A stretch of 64,000 nucleotides of DNA from Vombatus ursinus. Lineage: Eukaryota; Chordata; Mammalia; Diprotodontia; Vombatidae. Of this stretch, positions 46,880-57,860 are shown piece by piece. Each line of letters opens with the position of its first letter. Positions within the stretch are counted from its first letter, which is position 1. The stretch lies in contig NW_020954570.1 in the NCBI RefSeq assembly GCF_900497805.2, positions 13,267,940 to 13,331,939 of the forward strand, in the 5' to 3' direction. Under the pieces are notes generated by a model. The model saw nothing but the letters and a program-made list of their open reading frames with translations. It was not told where the DNA came from and ran no database searches. The position numbers were made by a program, and so were the translations under genes.

Positions 46880-47190
46880 GAGAAAGAGATTTCTTTCAGA
46901 AGGCAGCATTTTAGCTGAGATATAAAGGAAATAGGGGAAGTCAAAGAAACAGAGACAAATAGGTAAAGCATTCTATGCATAGTGCAATCAGTGAAAATGC
47001 CCCAGAGTTCAGAGATGGAGTGTTATGTTCAAGAAACAGAAAGGAGGCCAGTATCACTGGATCAAAGGGTACATGGAGAGGGAAAAGGCAGAAGATGACT
47101 AGAAAAGCAGGAAAAGGCCAGATTACAAAGGGCTTTAAAAGCCAAACAGAGGATTTTATATTTGATCCTGGGAATAAAGAGTCATGAAGG
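46880..47190 (+). mobile_element. Ancient interspersed repeat, family uncertain
   Basis: The string 'cagattacaaagggcttta' and 'attttatatttgatcctggg' recall an old mammalian repeat, probably L2/L3-related. Not assigned further. Confidence 0.45.
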
Positions 47191-47690
47191 GAACTTCCAA
47201 GGGGGAATAGGTGGACATTCAGGCACAAAGTACTAAGTGATAAGAGGACTAGGCACATTATCCCTAGAAGTGTTCATCACTATACCCTAGTAACAGAACT
47301 ATTTAGAAACAGAACCATTGCTCTGTTTCCCATCACTTTAAAGCAAGATTTATAAAACTGTAGAAAAGAAGAGCAAAGAAATGACTAATGGGCCAAAAAT
47401 TATAATGTACCACCGATTACCTCTAAGTAGTTTACCTTCTCATGAGCGTAGCTGGGAAAGGACCAGGGCTAATTATGTGGTTGGTGAATGAGAATGTCAC
47501 AGGATTCATCCATTCACTCCTAAAATTTTCTTTCTTTCCCTGAGGAATTTAATGCCCATTGTCCACTCAAATGAATAGATTTGGGGCAGGAGAATGAATT
47601 ATATGTATGCATATCTTAAGCTTTGAGGATAGCATTAATGAGTGGGAGTTGAGTAAGTGAAGAACAAAGTTCCTTTTAATTTCAACAAAT
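47191..47690. other. Unassigned intergenic DNA
   Basis: No repeat, gene or RNA recognised. Confidence 0.4.
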
Positions 47691-47782
47691 TTTAAATGCA
47701 TAGTATGTGCCAGGCACTCTGCAAGTGGTGGGAATACAGAGACAAAAAATAGTCTCTGCCCTCAAGGGGGCTTACATTCTAT
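47691..47782 (+). mobile_element. MIR/L2-like 3' fragment
   Basis: 'agtatgtgccaggcactctg' and 'ccctcaagggggcttacatt' are hallmarks of an L2/MIR-type 3' end. A second copy lies at 49640. Confidence 0.65.
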
Positions 47783-47939
47783 TTGTATATTTATAACATT
47801 AATATACAATTTTATTTATATCATTTTGAAATTATAATTATAATATACAACTGGGTTGAATTTTAAAAGTGAATTTAAAAACCATTGTTTAAGAAAAAAA
47901 TAGCACATGATCTCTATAAAGGCAAAAGCCTTTGATCTT

Positions 47940-48135
47940 GAAGACTGGATGAATATAGGCAACTTAAGAATCACAGGCCTCCCAGAACATGTCAAAAAAC
48001 ATGAATACAACAATTCAAGAAACAATACAAGAAACCTGCTCCAAATTTCTGAATACAGACCAGTCAAAAGAATCCATTGATTGCCTCCAGGAAAACACAC
48101 AAACAAATAAACCCAAGACATAAAGAAGTTAAATT
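47940..48135 (+). mobile_element. Old L1 ORF1 fragment
   Basis: 'atcacaggcctcccagaaca' followed by 'ccattgattgcctccaggaa' follows the order of the ORF1 RRM domain. Old and short, weak call. Confidence 0.45.
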
Positions 48136-48311
48136 TAATAACCATTACTAGGGTGTAGTCTTGAGCACTTTTCCTGAGGATATCAAATATCAGAGGTTGC
48201 TGACACTTGTATTCTTTGATCACATAGAAATAACTGACTTTAGCATGTAATTAGCAAGAATATAATAAAAAAACAAATTTTTCAACTGTCCAGGAGAAAG
48301 TCTTTCCTTTT

Positions 48312-48775
48312 TTTAGTAAATAGTATTTTATTTTTTTTCAATTACATGCAAAGAGAATTTTCAACATTCATTTTTTATAAGATTTTGAATTCCAAATTTT
48401 TCTTTCTCCCTCCCTCCACTCCCCAAGACAACAAACAATCTGATATAGGTTACACATGTGCAATGATGTTAAACATATTTCCGCTTTAGGCATGTTGTGA
48501 AAAAAGAAACAGAACAAACATGAAAAAAGACAAAGAAAGTGTAAGTAGTATGCTTCGATCCGCATTCAGACTCTATTAATTCTTTCTCTGGATGTGGATA
48601 GCATTTTCTATCAAAAGTCTTTTGGAGTTGTCTTGGATCATTGTATTGCTGAGAGGAGCTGAGTCTTTGATAGTTGATTATGGCACAATGTGGCTGTTAC
48701 TTTGTACAATGTTTTCCTAGTTCTTCTCACTTCATTCAGCATCGGTTCATGTAAGTCTTTATAGGTTGTTCTGTG
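48312..48775 (-). mobile_element. 5'-truncated L1 3' end
   Basis: T-rich tail, 'ccaaatttttctttctccc', 'caatctgatataggttac', 'ctttctctggatgtggatag', in minus-strand L1 3'UTR order. Confidence 0.85.
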
Positions 48776-48879
48776 CATCTTGTCAGAGTGCAGAGGCTGG
48801 TGGGGGCAGGGTGCCAGTGAGGGTGTTATGACTTCACATTCTGACTGTTAACTCATAATTCATGTAACCTTGTTGGGCT

Positions 48880-49235
48880 TCTTCCTTTCATGTCTGGTGG
48901 ATTCAATTGCAATTGTCATTTTCCCCTATGCTCAGCTTTACAGGGCAAGTTATTTTGGTGTTAAGTCTATAGATTTGTCCTCTTGTTTAGTGTAGCAGCT
49001 ACCAAGACTTTTGTGATAATGAATGATGCCTTGGTGCTTAAATGGCTCCCTTCTGCGTCCTTGTTGCATGTTTTTCTTTGACGTACAAGCTCTAGATTTT
49101 GTCTGTGAGATTCCAAAGACGTTTTCTTTTTGGATTTCTTTCATGAAGTAAAGGATGGATTTTTCCTATCTTTATTTTGTCTCCTGATTCTAATAGAGCT
49201 GGGTAGTTTTCATTTATGATTTTTAGAAATAGTGT
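48880..49235 (-). mobile_element. Old L1 ORF1 fragment, minus strand
   Basis: Minus-strand translation near 49200-49130 resembles the ORF1 RRM end (FLKIINEN, then SGDKIKIGKIH), followed by a C-terminal-domain-like stretch. A different, older subfamily than the HAL1-like copies. Confidence 0.5.
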
Positions 49236-49285
49236 TTAGAGAGAAGCGATGCAACAGGAAGAGAAAGTTCATTGCTTAGAAGTCT

Positions 49286-49585
49286 ATGGAAAATTGTAAC
49301 CATGAAAAGTTTGCAAAAGTAGGACTTACTTCTATTCAGAACCAGCAACTGCGTGCTGCCATGGCAGACACTTCTCTGGAACATATCTATCAAACAGACT
49401 CGGAGTCCACCTATGACCAAAACAGCAGTATCATCTGTATAAATGGCCTAACATTCTATTTTTTGAAAATGTCAAATTATTAAAGTGATAATGAATGGGA
49501 TCATCTAAATGTGTCCCGTGGAAGTCCACAGAGCCTATTGAAAATACGTAAAAAGCCACAGAAATCTTTGTTTCTAACAGACAGA
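49286..49585 (+). pseudogene. PKM: PKM processed pseudogene, N-terminal part
   Basis: Pyruvate kinase converts phosphoenolpyruvate and ADP to pyruvate and ATP. The frame at 49286 reads TSIQNQQLRAAMADTSLEH then SSIICINGL, matching the PKM N-terminus (FIQTQQLHAAMADTFLEHM, TGIICTIGP). The following bases still track the PKM codons for KSGMNVARLN and IKNVR, with a small deletion and stops. Exon-exon joins lack introns, so this is a retrocopy. It is broken at about 49585; the middle of the enzyme is missing and the C-terminal end resumes at 50381. Confidence 0.88.
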
Positions 49586-49636
49586 TAAATGGATGGATAG
49601 ATGAGAGAGACAGACAGACAAACAGAGATACAGAGA
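49586..49636 (+). repeat. (GATA/GACA)n-type simple repeat
   Basis: 'agataaatggatggataga' then 'gagacagacagaca' runs directly after the PKM N-terminal part. Confidence 0.75.
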
Positions 49637-49745
49637 CAGAGAATACTAAGTACTTACTCAATAGCAGGCACTATGCACTGAGACTAGAAATATGAGTAAA
49701 AAGAAAGATAATCCCTGCTCTCGAGGAGCTTACATTCTAATGGAG
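49637..49745 (+). mobile_element. MIR/L2-like 3' fragment
   Basis: 'actcaatagcaggcactatg' and 'ctcgaggagcttacattcta'; same family as 47691. Confidence 0.65.
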
Positions 49746-50012
49746 CAGAATTCAGAGAAGAATGAGTGTGAGTGACTTGAACACTTCCTCAATGGGAGGC
49801 TCCTGGGTGGAAATGACCAATATGAAGACGAAGCAGAGGTATTTTTGATGGTGAGAAGGCTACTGAGGTGAAAGTGGAGAAGTATGGAGCACAGTTGAGA
49901 GAGGAGTGATTCCAAATTCTTAGCTAATCCTATCCTCTACGAGCTGTACCAAAGAGTTTTGCATGTGGTGTGTAGGAACTCCAACCATGGGCTTATTAAC
50001 TAAGAATGAAAT

Positions 50013-50376
50013 CCAGAACTGAAAAAATTTAGAAAGAAATTTATTAAATCATCCAGCAGAGGGAGAAATCCAAAAAGAAAAGGAGTGGCTTACACATTAT
50101 ATAGGATTCAAACAAAGGAACAAGAAAACACAAGCTGATTGGCCGATACAGAGGCAGTTACTTACCAGATAAGACATGTATGTTGCTTAAAGTGTAAGAT
50201 GGGAGAAAACTCTTCAGATTCTTTGCATCAATCTCTGAATCTGACTGGGTTTCTGGTCAGTATAACCTAGGTCCTAAGTTAAACATTAAACATATCCGGT
50301 CTCTAAGCAATATGTCTGGTTTCTCAGCCACACAGGACGAGGTTTAAACAATACCATGAAGTTTTCCCATATAACA
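50013..50376 (-). mobile_element. Solo LTR of an old endogenous retrovirus-like element
   Basis: About 364 bases, similar along its length and in the same orientation to the copy at 51539. On the minus strand it starts with TG, has a TATA-like 'ctatataatg' and a polyadenylation-type AATAAA near its end. No internal coding region is attached. It lies between the two parts of the PKM pseudogene, so it is younger than that retrocopy. Family not named. It is a fossil. Confidence 0.75.
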
Positions 50377-50380
50377 AAAG

Positions 50381-50665
50381 ATGTGGACCTCAGGGTAAAC
50401 TTTGGCATGGAAGCTGGCAAAGCTCATGGCTTCTTCAAGAAAGACGGTGAGACTGTTGTACTGATGGTTTACTGCTTTGATTTGGGCTTCATCAGCACTA
50501 TGTATGTGCTGTCATTTCAATAAAAAAGGAACTCAGACCTCCTCATTACTCCAGTACCCTCCCTTCCCTCTCCCTGTCTGAATCTGTTAGACCAGCAACT
50601 GCTCATAGTGCTGTGCATTCATGGCTGTTAATGGCTTTAGACACCAGAAAAGAAGGACTAACATA
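50381..50665 (+). pseudogene. PKM: PKM processed pseudogene, C-terminal part and 3'UTR
   Basis: The frame reads DVDLRVNFGMEAGKAHGFFK then FISTMYV, matching the C-terminal end of pyruvate kinase M (DVDLRVNLGMNVGKARGFFK, FTNTMRV), with the WRPGSG loop changed. After the stop, 'cagcaactgctcatag' and 'gacaccagaaaagaag' resemble the PKM 3'UTR. The absence of introns supports retrocopy origin. The segment between the two parts lacks most of the catalytic barrel, so the copy is dead. Confidence 0.87.
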
Positions 50666-50734
50666 TCTTCTTAAATATTAGAACTTCCTTTCCTTCCTCT
50701 TGGTCTAGAGCTAATATTCTATGATTTGTGTGAG

Positions 50735-50860
50735 AGGCCACTTGCATAGTGAATAGAGAGCCTCAAGGTGAGAAAGACCTAGATTTAAGTACAGTTTCTG
50801 ACTTACTTTGGCTGTGAAACCTTAGTCAAGTCACTTAACCTCTCAGTGATCTCAGGTTCA
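50735..50860 (+). mobile_element. MIR-like SINE fragment
   Basis: 'ccacttgcatagtgaataga', 'gacctagatttaa' (decayed box B) and 'ccttagtcaagtcacttaac' follow the tRNA-derived SINE order. Confidence 0.7.
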
Positions 50861-51538
50861 TTGAAAGTGGGTTCAGCCCAAGTGGAAAAAAAAGTTTGTG
50901 TCTTCAGCAAGTGCAGCAAAAATGGGAGAGAAGAGGGAAAGGAAAATGATGAGGAGAACATAGTAAGGAAGCAGAGAGGATGGAATGGAAAGGGAGGGAA
51001 GGAGAGAGTAGAAGACTGTCCAGGATCTTCATATGAGATGTGTTTGATGGGGAAAAAAATGTTCTGCCTAGGATACAAATGAGAAACAGAATAGGAAAAG
51101 AAAACAGATTATTATTACTATTAAAATAAAAATTTATAAAACATAAAAATCATGAATGTGATATTATTATAATTATTATAATTCTCATTGCAATAAATAC
51201 ATAAAATACAACTTTACAAATTGCATTTTTTTGTAAATTGCAAGAAACTGCAAAATGCAACTGTCTTTTGTTTTTTTTTTTTTACCAGAATGTCTACTTT
51301 AAAAATTTTTTATAATTTCAACTTGAGAGCCTGTTTATTTAAAAAAACAAAGATAATACAGTTGGAAATTTTTTTTTAAAAATAGATTTTATTTTTTGCT
51401 AAAGCATATATAGACAATTTATCCTGTTGTAATAAAAGAATGAATAAAAATGATAACATTTTTATTTTATCTTAATAAAATTTTCTCCAAATTATCAATT
51501 TTCAACTTTGTTCATAAAAAGTTATGATTCTGGAAAGT
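50861..51538. other. Unassigned purine-rich then AT-rich DNA
   Basis: 50900-51030 is A/G-rich; 51100-51530 is very AT-rich with a small inverted repeat ('aaattgcatttttttgtaaattgc', positions 51218-51241). No element recognised. Confidence 0.4.
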
Positions 51539-51902
51539 TGAACTGAAAGAAGTTAAAAAGTTACAAAGAAGTTTATTAAGTCATCCAGCAGAGAGGGGTA
51601 GCTGAAAAAAGGTGGTCCACTATCCTTGAGCTTCTGTAAATTTTACATTATATAGAGTTCAAACAAAGGAACAAGGAAACAACAGCTAAATTGACCAGCA
51701 CAGAGTCAGTTTCCAGATAAGACATGTGGGTTGCCTGAGATGTATAATGGGAGAAAACTTACATCAATCTTTGGATCTGGTTTAAGGGTCAACATAACCT
51801 GGAGTCTGAGTCAAGCATTAAATAAATCTGATTTCTAGCAATAGGTGTGGCCTCTCAGCCATGCAGGGCTAGGTTCAAACAGTGCAGTAAAATTTTCTCA
51901 CA
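51539..51902 (-). mobile_element. Second solo LTR, same family
   Basis: 364 bases bounded by TG and CA on the minus strand, with a TATA-like box and AATAAA at the same relative places as in the copy at 50013. The DNA between the two LTRs is a host pseudogene end, a SINE and AT-rich sequence, so they do not bound one provirus. Old fossil. Confidence 0.75.
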
Positions 51903-54320
51903 GTTTTCTTTGGGGCTTTAAAAACTCCAACATTTCTATATTAGCTGAAGCACAATTTCAAGAACAAAATGCTAGGTCAAAGTTTCAAAGGAAGTTCATT
52001 AAAATAACCTGAGTCAGTGAAGGCATCCCCTTCACTGCTCATCTCATCAAGAGCTTGATAGAAATCCTTTAAGGAGTGATAGGCATCAGATTAGTGGCAA
52101 ACTTTTTCCAACATCTTATAGTTGGAGGTATCAAATTGAGAAAGCATTAAGGGCTGTAAATCAGCAGAATTAGATTTTCATTAAGAAATAAATGAACTAT
52201 ACAATAGAGAGAGATTTCCCAGATACTGAAAGGACATATATAGCCACAAGTATCCAAAAAGTTTTGTTTTTTTTTAAAGGACAGATTCACAATCCCATGT
52301 TTCCTTCAATGTCATAAAAGTTGATGAAACTTAGTTAAGTAGAGTCACAATCTCATATATACCCTAAGGAAACAAACTTAGTTAAATATATTCTTTATGT
52401 AAACTAAGTAAGGTTACAGATTAAATTAATGAACTTATTTCATCTTGGCCATCCCATGTAGCTATCTGATACTTGGAAATATTTTTTTCTTGGAAATTCT
52501 GGAGTGGATCTCATTTCTGGGACAGTTCTAGAGAGATGTTCTTCTTAAATTTGGTTTTCTAGTGACTAGTTCACATAGTGAAAAACCAGTTCAAACTTTA
52601 TGGCATTAACCATATACTTGTCCTTTTATCATTATTCTTAACAGAAACATTTGAAAGCCAATCATATTTATATCCTAGTTCTTAGGAAACAATCTAATCT
52701 TGTTGCTTTCTCAAAGTGAAATTTACTACTCCATTAAAATTTTAAATTTTTACATAAAATTTGAAACTTAAAACTTTTACATCTTTATCACATCACATTT
52801 TTGTCCCAATTCTCCCTCTGAGAATATATATTATCCTCAAATAATCCATAAAAAATGAAATACTTTAAGAACCTAATCTTGTACATGAATATACAAAATA
52901 TATAACTATTAGTGACCACAAATTCTGAATAGGAAAATTAAAAACAGTAAGATATTTTATATTGTATCTTATTATAGTAACTCAGATATATTTAATAGTG
53001 CAAGAACAGGATTTATCAACATATAAAAACTTTTACAATTTGCCTCCCCTTGTTACAGAAATTTACTATGAATAGAAGGAGAGATATGGCTATAATAATA
53101 TCAAGACTGTCCCTTCAAGGGCACAGACTGACATGACATAAGCTTAACAGGATAAACCTTCCTTAGCTCTTTTTAATTCCAGGTAATAGTCACAGCCAAT
53201 CATACAGCAAAGTACCACATTATTCACAGGGTATCATAGCCAGGCTCAGAATTAACCAGGAGGAAAATTTTCTTGTTCAGAAGGAAAAACAGAGTGGGAA
53301 AATTGAGTCAAGAGGATCCTAGCATTATATTTGTGAGGTCATCCACTCAACCTCCCTAGATACAGACATCTACCTGTAGAAGTTGTCAAATCACAATTCC
53401 TTTGAGCAGCATATGACATTTCCCTTAAGTGGTACATTATTGACTTAATGACAGTTCGGACAATCATACCTGAAATCAAAACTCAGAGCAATATCAAATT
53501 ATACTCTAAAAAGATTTTTCCTCAAATCATGAATCATAGCTTAAGGTTAAATATGGCTATTTTTTCTCATGTTGTTGCAATAACAGCTAATAATAAATGC
53601 ATATAATATTATTGTATTCATCCTTTCTAGTTTAAATCAACCTTGGAGCAGAAATCAATCATTAGAAATTAAGAAAATAATCACATTCTGTGATTATACA
53701 TATACAGTGAATACATGTATTCATTCAAAACCCAGAAAAACACTGACCACTGCTAGCCTTGAGGCTGACAAAAATCTATGTCTTAAGATATTGCATATTA
53801 ACCCCTAAAACAAAAATTAAAAATTTTAAATCTGTGATTTGTCAATACTAAGTTGGTTTAAAGATGTAACTTCAATACATACTATTCCAGGTGCACTTTC
53901 ATAATTTCCATAAGCAGTAACCAAACAATCTATCAAATAAAAGTCACTCTTTATAAAATAAACTTGTAGCCTCTTACTTTAGCTGTGGGAGATCCTAGCT
54001 TCTCAAGAAACCACTTTATTTTAAAACTTTACATATTTTCTTTCAGCAACTTCTCTCACAGAGTTGATAAGATTTTTGATCTTGAAATAAACAAATGCAA
54101 AAGTGCAAAAAAGTTTTCCCACAGTTGCAATTGTACACAATAAGAGGTTGTAGAGTGTCAAATCATAGGTGTGAATATTTGTGTAAAGTACAAATTCTCA
54201 GAAATGTTCAATTCATGACATTAAATTCACAAGTTATTATTCAGAATTATGCGTGCATTTAATATAAAATAAATCTGTATGTTTGTGAAAATTTACATTA
54301 AAATTTACACCTACTAGTGT
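51903..54320. other. Unassigned 2.4 kb AT-rich region
   Basis: No long frame on either strand and no recognised repeat. It borders the second LTR, so a decayed element interior is possible, but no family feature could be identified. Confidence 0.35.
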
Positions 54321-54329
54321 GTAAGTGAC

Positions 54330-55098
54330 AAACATTGGATAGAATGGATCCAACCATTTTAGAGAGCAATTTGGAATTATGCCCAAAGAGTTATTAAACT
54401 ACCTCCACCCTTTGACCCAGCAATACCTCTACTTGGTCAGTTTCCAAAGATAATTGTAGAAAAGGAAAAGAACCTATACATTTTAAAATGTTTATAACAG
54501 CTCTCTTTGTAGAGGAAGAGAACTGGACATTGCAGGGATGCCCATCAATTGGGGAATGGCTAACCAAGTTGTGGCATATGATTGTGATGGAATATTACTG
54601 TGCCATAAGAAATGATGAGCTCAATGATTTTAGAAAAACATGGAAAGACTTGCACAAAATAATGAAAAGTGAAATGAGCAGAGCCAAGAGAACATTGTGT
54701 ACAATAACAGCAATATTGTTTTAAGAACAAATTTGAGTAAGTTATTTTGACTTACAAATGCCCAAATTAACTATAAAGGATATATAAAGAAAGATGCTAT
54801 CTGCATCCAGAGAAAGAACTGATAAATAGAAATGTTTATAGAACAATTTTACATATAAATCCCTATTTGGGTCTAATGGTAGCCATCTAGAGGAAAGGAA
54901 CAGGGAGGGGGGGAGAGAAGAATAGAAGAAAAAAAGAAATTTACATGATTATTTTGTTGTATACTTGAAAGGAATAGCAAGTTGTGCATAGTAGGTTTGC
55001 AGTTTCATGTACAATCTTCTTTTTTATAGTACTATGTTATGGAAATGTTTGTTTTATTCCATAAATTAAAAATATGATGAAATTAAATTTTAAAAGAT
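54330..55098 (+). mobile_element. Old L1 ORF2 C-terminus and 3' end
   Basis: Frame 54488-54724 keeps GCPSIGEWLTKLWHMIVMEYYCAI and the FRKTWKDLH block of the ORF2 C-terminus (shown here in parts: GEWLTKLW, MEYYCAIRNDE). The 3'UTR is of an older type with an A/G-rich patch at 54895-54935. Confidence 0.82.
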
Positions 55099-55692
55099 TT
55101 ACATTAAAATACAATTATATTTTTTCTTAATAAGTAATTAATAGTTTTGTGGTTGATTAGAGTCTATATCAGATGATAACTGACAGAATTTTGTACATCA
55201 TTTATTATTTTCCTTAAAATACATTGATTTTATAATGTATATAAAAAACAATCTACAAAAACAATGCTACCTAGAAAGACAAAAACACATGCAACAGAGC
55301 TGGGTTCTGGATGCCCTCCCCAACTTCAGGGCCCAGGTAATTTATATTAGCTTCTTCTCTCAGGGACTGAATATCACCACGCAATTCTCTCCGACTTTAT
55401 ATTTCAACAGTGTTGCTAATCTGCCTTGTTAGAGGGAGTTTTAGTAGATTATGGCATCATAAATCTTCAGTTGAAAGAAACCTAAACAGCCATCTAGTCC
55501 AACTCTCATTTTATTGACGAGGAATCTGAGACCTAAGAAACTGTAGATTCAGACCAAAAGAAAAAAAAAGGGAAGAAGATGTCTGGATCTGTAAGCTACC
55601 CTTATGTTATGTCTCACAGAAACAAAAAAATTGCATAGTTGCAGTGATCATCTGATCTAACCCATAACTCAAAAAAACAGTATATTCAATAT
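55099..55692. other. Mostly unassigned DNA with one ancient repeat
   Basis: 55450-55560 carries 'catctagtccaactctcatt' and 'gacgaggaatctgagacc', an ancient mammalian repeat signature of uncertain family. The rest shows nothing recognisable. Confidence 0.4.
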
Positions 55693-55891
55693 CAGAGGTC
55701 TCAAACATGAGATCTGCTCCAAAATGGGACCTGAATCAGATTAAAAGATAATTGGCAAATATTTAACAAAATAAATTTTAAAATACAATAAAACATGGAT
55801 AATATTACAAGTTAATATGAAGTCAGTATGTGGCCTGCAGAGGTTGTCATGCATGGTTTAGTGGTCCTCATCTCAGAGTTTGATGTCATTG
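55693..55891 (+). mobile_element. hAT-type MITE with 8-base TSD
   Basis: 199 bases. Terminal repeats CAGAGGTCTCAAAC and, inverted, GTTTGATGTCATTG (consensus CAGNGGTGTCAAAC). Flanked by TTCAATAT (55685-55692) and TTCTATAT (55892-55899), seven of eight identical, the hAT duplication length. No transposase. Confidence 0.8.
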
Positions 55892-56600
55892 TTCTATATC
55901 ACAGTTTCCACAACTTTTGAAGAGCGTGTTGCATCAAGCAGCTACAATGGGACAAAGATTTACTGAAATAAAAAAAAATTAAATGTATTGACATACAATA
56001 AAATTTGTAATTTTTTTACATTTTAAAAACATATTAAACAACATTTCGTGTCTTTTGCTGCAATTGTTTCACATAATTTGGCATCTGGTTCACAAGATTT
56101 TAACATATATATTCTTTCATTTTTCATCATTAAATCACACTTTTATCATGTTGGATTATTAAAAAAAAAAACTTTGATAAACATATCCTTTTTTCAAGCC
56201 TAGCCTCAATTATACCTTAGAAGTTAAATCAAATCCCAAGGCCAATGAAACATGTTTATCTTCTTCTCCTGGGAAAATTCCTTAATCTTTTATGACATGT
56301 GGCATAGTATGTGTTCAGTATTCCCTCTCCATTTGGGGATTTCTGTATTTCTGGAACTATTCTGAGTTGATATGTTCAGGAATGCATCTGGAGCAGAAGG
56401 GCCTGTGAGTGGAAAGGGAATGTGTGCTGTGTCCCAGTCTCCTGGCCCTTGCAGTAAGTCCAGTTGGAGTTAGTGCTGGGAGAGTCTGTTCTCCAATGAG
56501 AGAAGGGTGGGAATAGACTCCCTTTTCTCACACTTCTTGGTTTGTTAACCCCCCACATTGGCAGCCTGGGGAAAAATTATTTAAAGCTTAGGCCTTTTTT
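55892..56600. other. Unassigned DNA
   Basis: AT-rich to 56250, then more balanced. A minus-strand 60-codon frame at 56376-56558 resembles nothing known. No repeat recognised. Confidence 0.4.
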
Positions 56601-57860
56601 AAAAATAATTTTTCATTGATGTTTTCTGTTTCTTACATCACCATACTATCTCATGTATCCCTCTCTGTCCCCCTCATAGAGAGCCATTCTAAATGACAAT
56701 TTTTTATTTAGAGAGGAAAAAAATTCAACATAACTGATAATACACTGAGAAAGTCCAGAAATATGTGCAGTGTGTAACACCTGTGGCCCTCCTACCTCCA
56801 CAAACAGTAAGTTGGAGGTGTTTTCTCATATCTCTTCATTTGGGTCCCACTTGAACTTCATAATTTTGTTACATTTATTTTTCATTTTTGGGTGTTTTAT
56901 TATTTCCATTTTCATTGTTATGGTTATTGTATATATTGTTTTCTTGGCTCTGTTTACTTTATTCTGCATCAGTTCATATAGATCTTTTCATGCTTCTTTA
57001 CATTTCATCATTGTTGTTGTCATTCAGTTGTTCCTTCATTCTGAATCTTTGTGACTCCATGTGCCATAGCATGCTAATACTGTCCATGGGTTTTCTTGGT
57101 AAAGATATAGGAGTGGTTTGCTATTTCCTTCTCCTGTGGATTAAGGCAAACAGAGTTTTGAATGATTTGTCCAGAGTCACACAGCTAGTAAGTCTTCCTG
57201 ACTCCAGGCTTACTACTCTATCCCTGCTGAACCACTTAGCTGATGTATATTCATTGTAAACATGATTTATTAGAGTGTATTGGTATTCCATTACGTTCAT
57301 GTACATTTGTTGAGCGGTTTCCTAGTTGTTAGACATCTACTTTGTTTCCCATTCTTAGCTATCACAAAATATGCTGCTATAAATATTTTGGTATATGAGG
57401 GGATTTTTTTTCTTATCAATGGCTTCCTTGGGGTAGAAGCATAGGAATGGAGTCTCTGATTCAAAGGTATGGACATTTTAGTAACTTTATTTGCATAATT
57501 CCAAATTGCTTTCCAAAATGGTTGTACTATTTCACAGCTCCACCAGCAACGTACCTACCCTTCCCACAACCCTTCTGATATTGACTGTAGTTATTTTTTG
57601 TCATTTTTGCTAATTTGCAGAGTGAGGTGAAACCTCAGAATTGTTTTGATGTGCATTTCTCCTGGTATTAGTAATTTGGAGCATTCTTTTATGTGGTTGT
57701 GAATATTTTACAATTCTTTTGAGAAATGTTTCTACATATTTTTTGACTATTTATCTGTTGAGGGAATGGCTATTAGTCTCACATATACTAATTAGTTGTT
57801 TGCATATATTGGATACTAAGCCTGATGTTTTACGCATTTTGTAATTATTTGGAATAGGAT
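56601..57860 (-). mobile_element. Old L1 3' region, minus strand
   Basis: Contains, in minus-strand L1 order, 3'UTR-like DNA then ORF2 C-terminus landmarks ('tattccattacgttcatgta', 'ccaaattgctttccaaaatg', 'agctccaccagcaacg'). More diverged than other copies. Interrupted by a SINE. Confidence 0.72.
57008..57241 (-). mobile_element. MAR1-type CORE-SINE, minus strand
   Basis: Reading the minus strand: 'cagctaagtggttcagcagg' head, 'agctgtgtgactctgg', a core with 'ggagaaggaaatagcaaacc', 'agtcacaaagattcagaatg' and a final 'gacaacaac' RTE-type tail. Confidence 0.85.

Noticed and set aside
50013-51902. The two LTRs taken as the ends of one provirus
   Set aside because: The DNA between them is the end of a PKM retrocopy, a SINE and AT-rich sequence, so they are better read as two solo LTRs.
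55235-55432. 65-codon plus-strand frame as a small gene
   Set aside because: No recognisable similarity, no promoter or splice context, and length expected by chance in AT-rich DNA.
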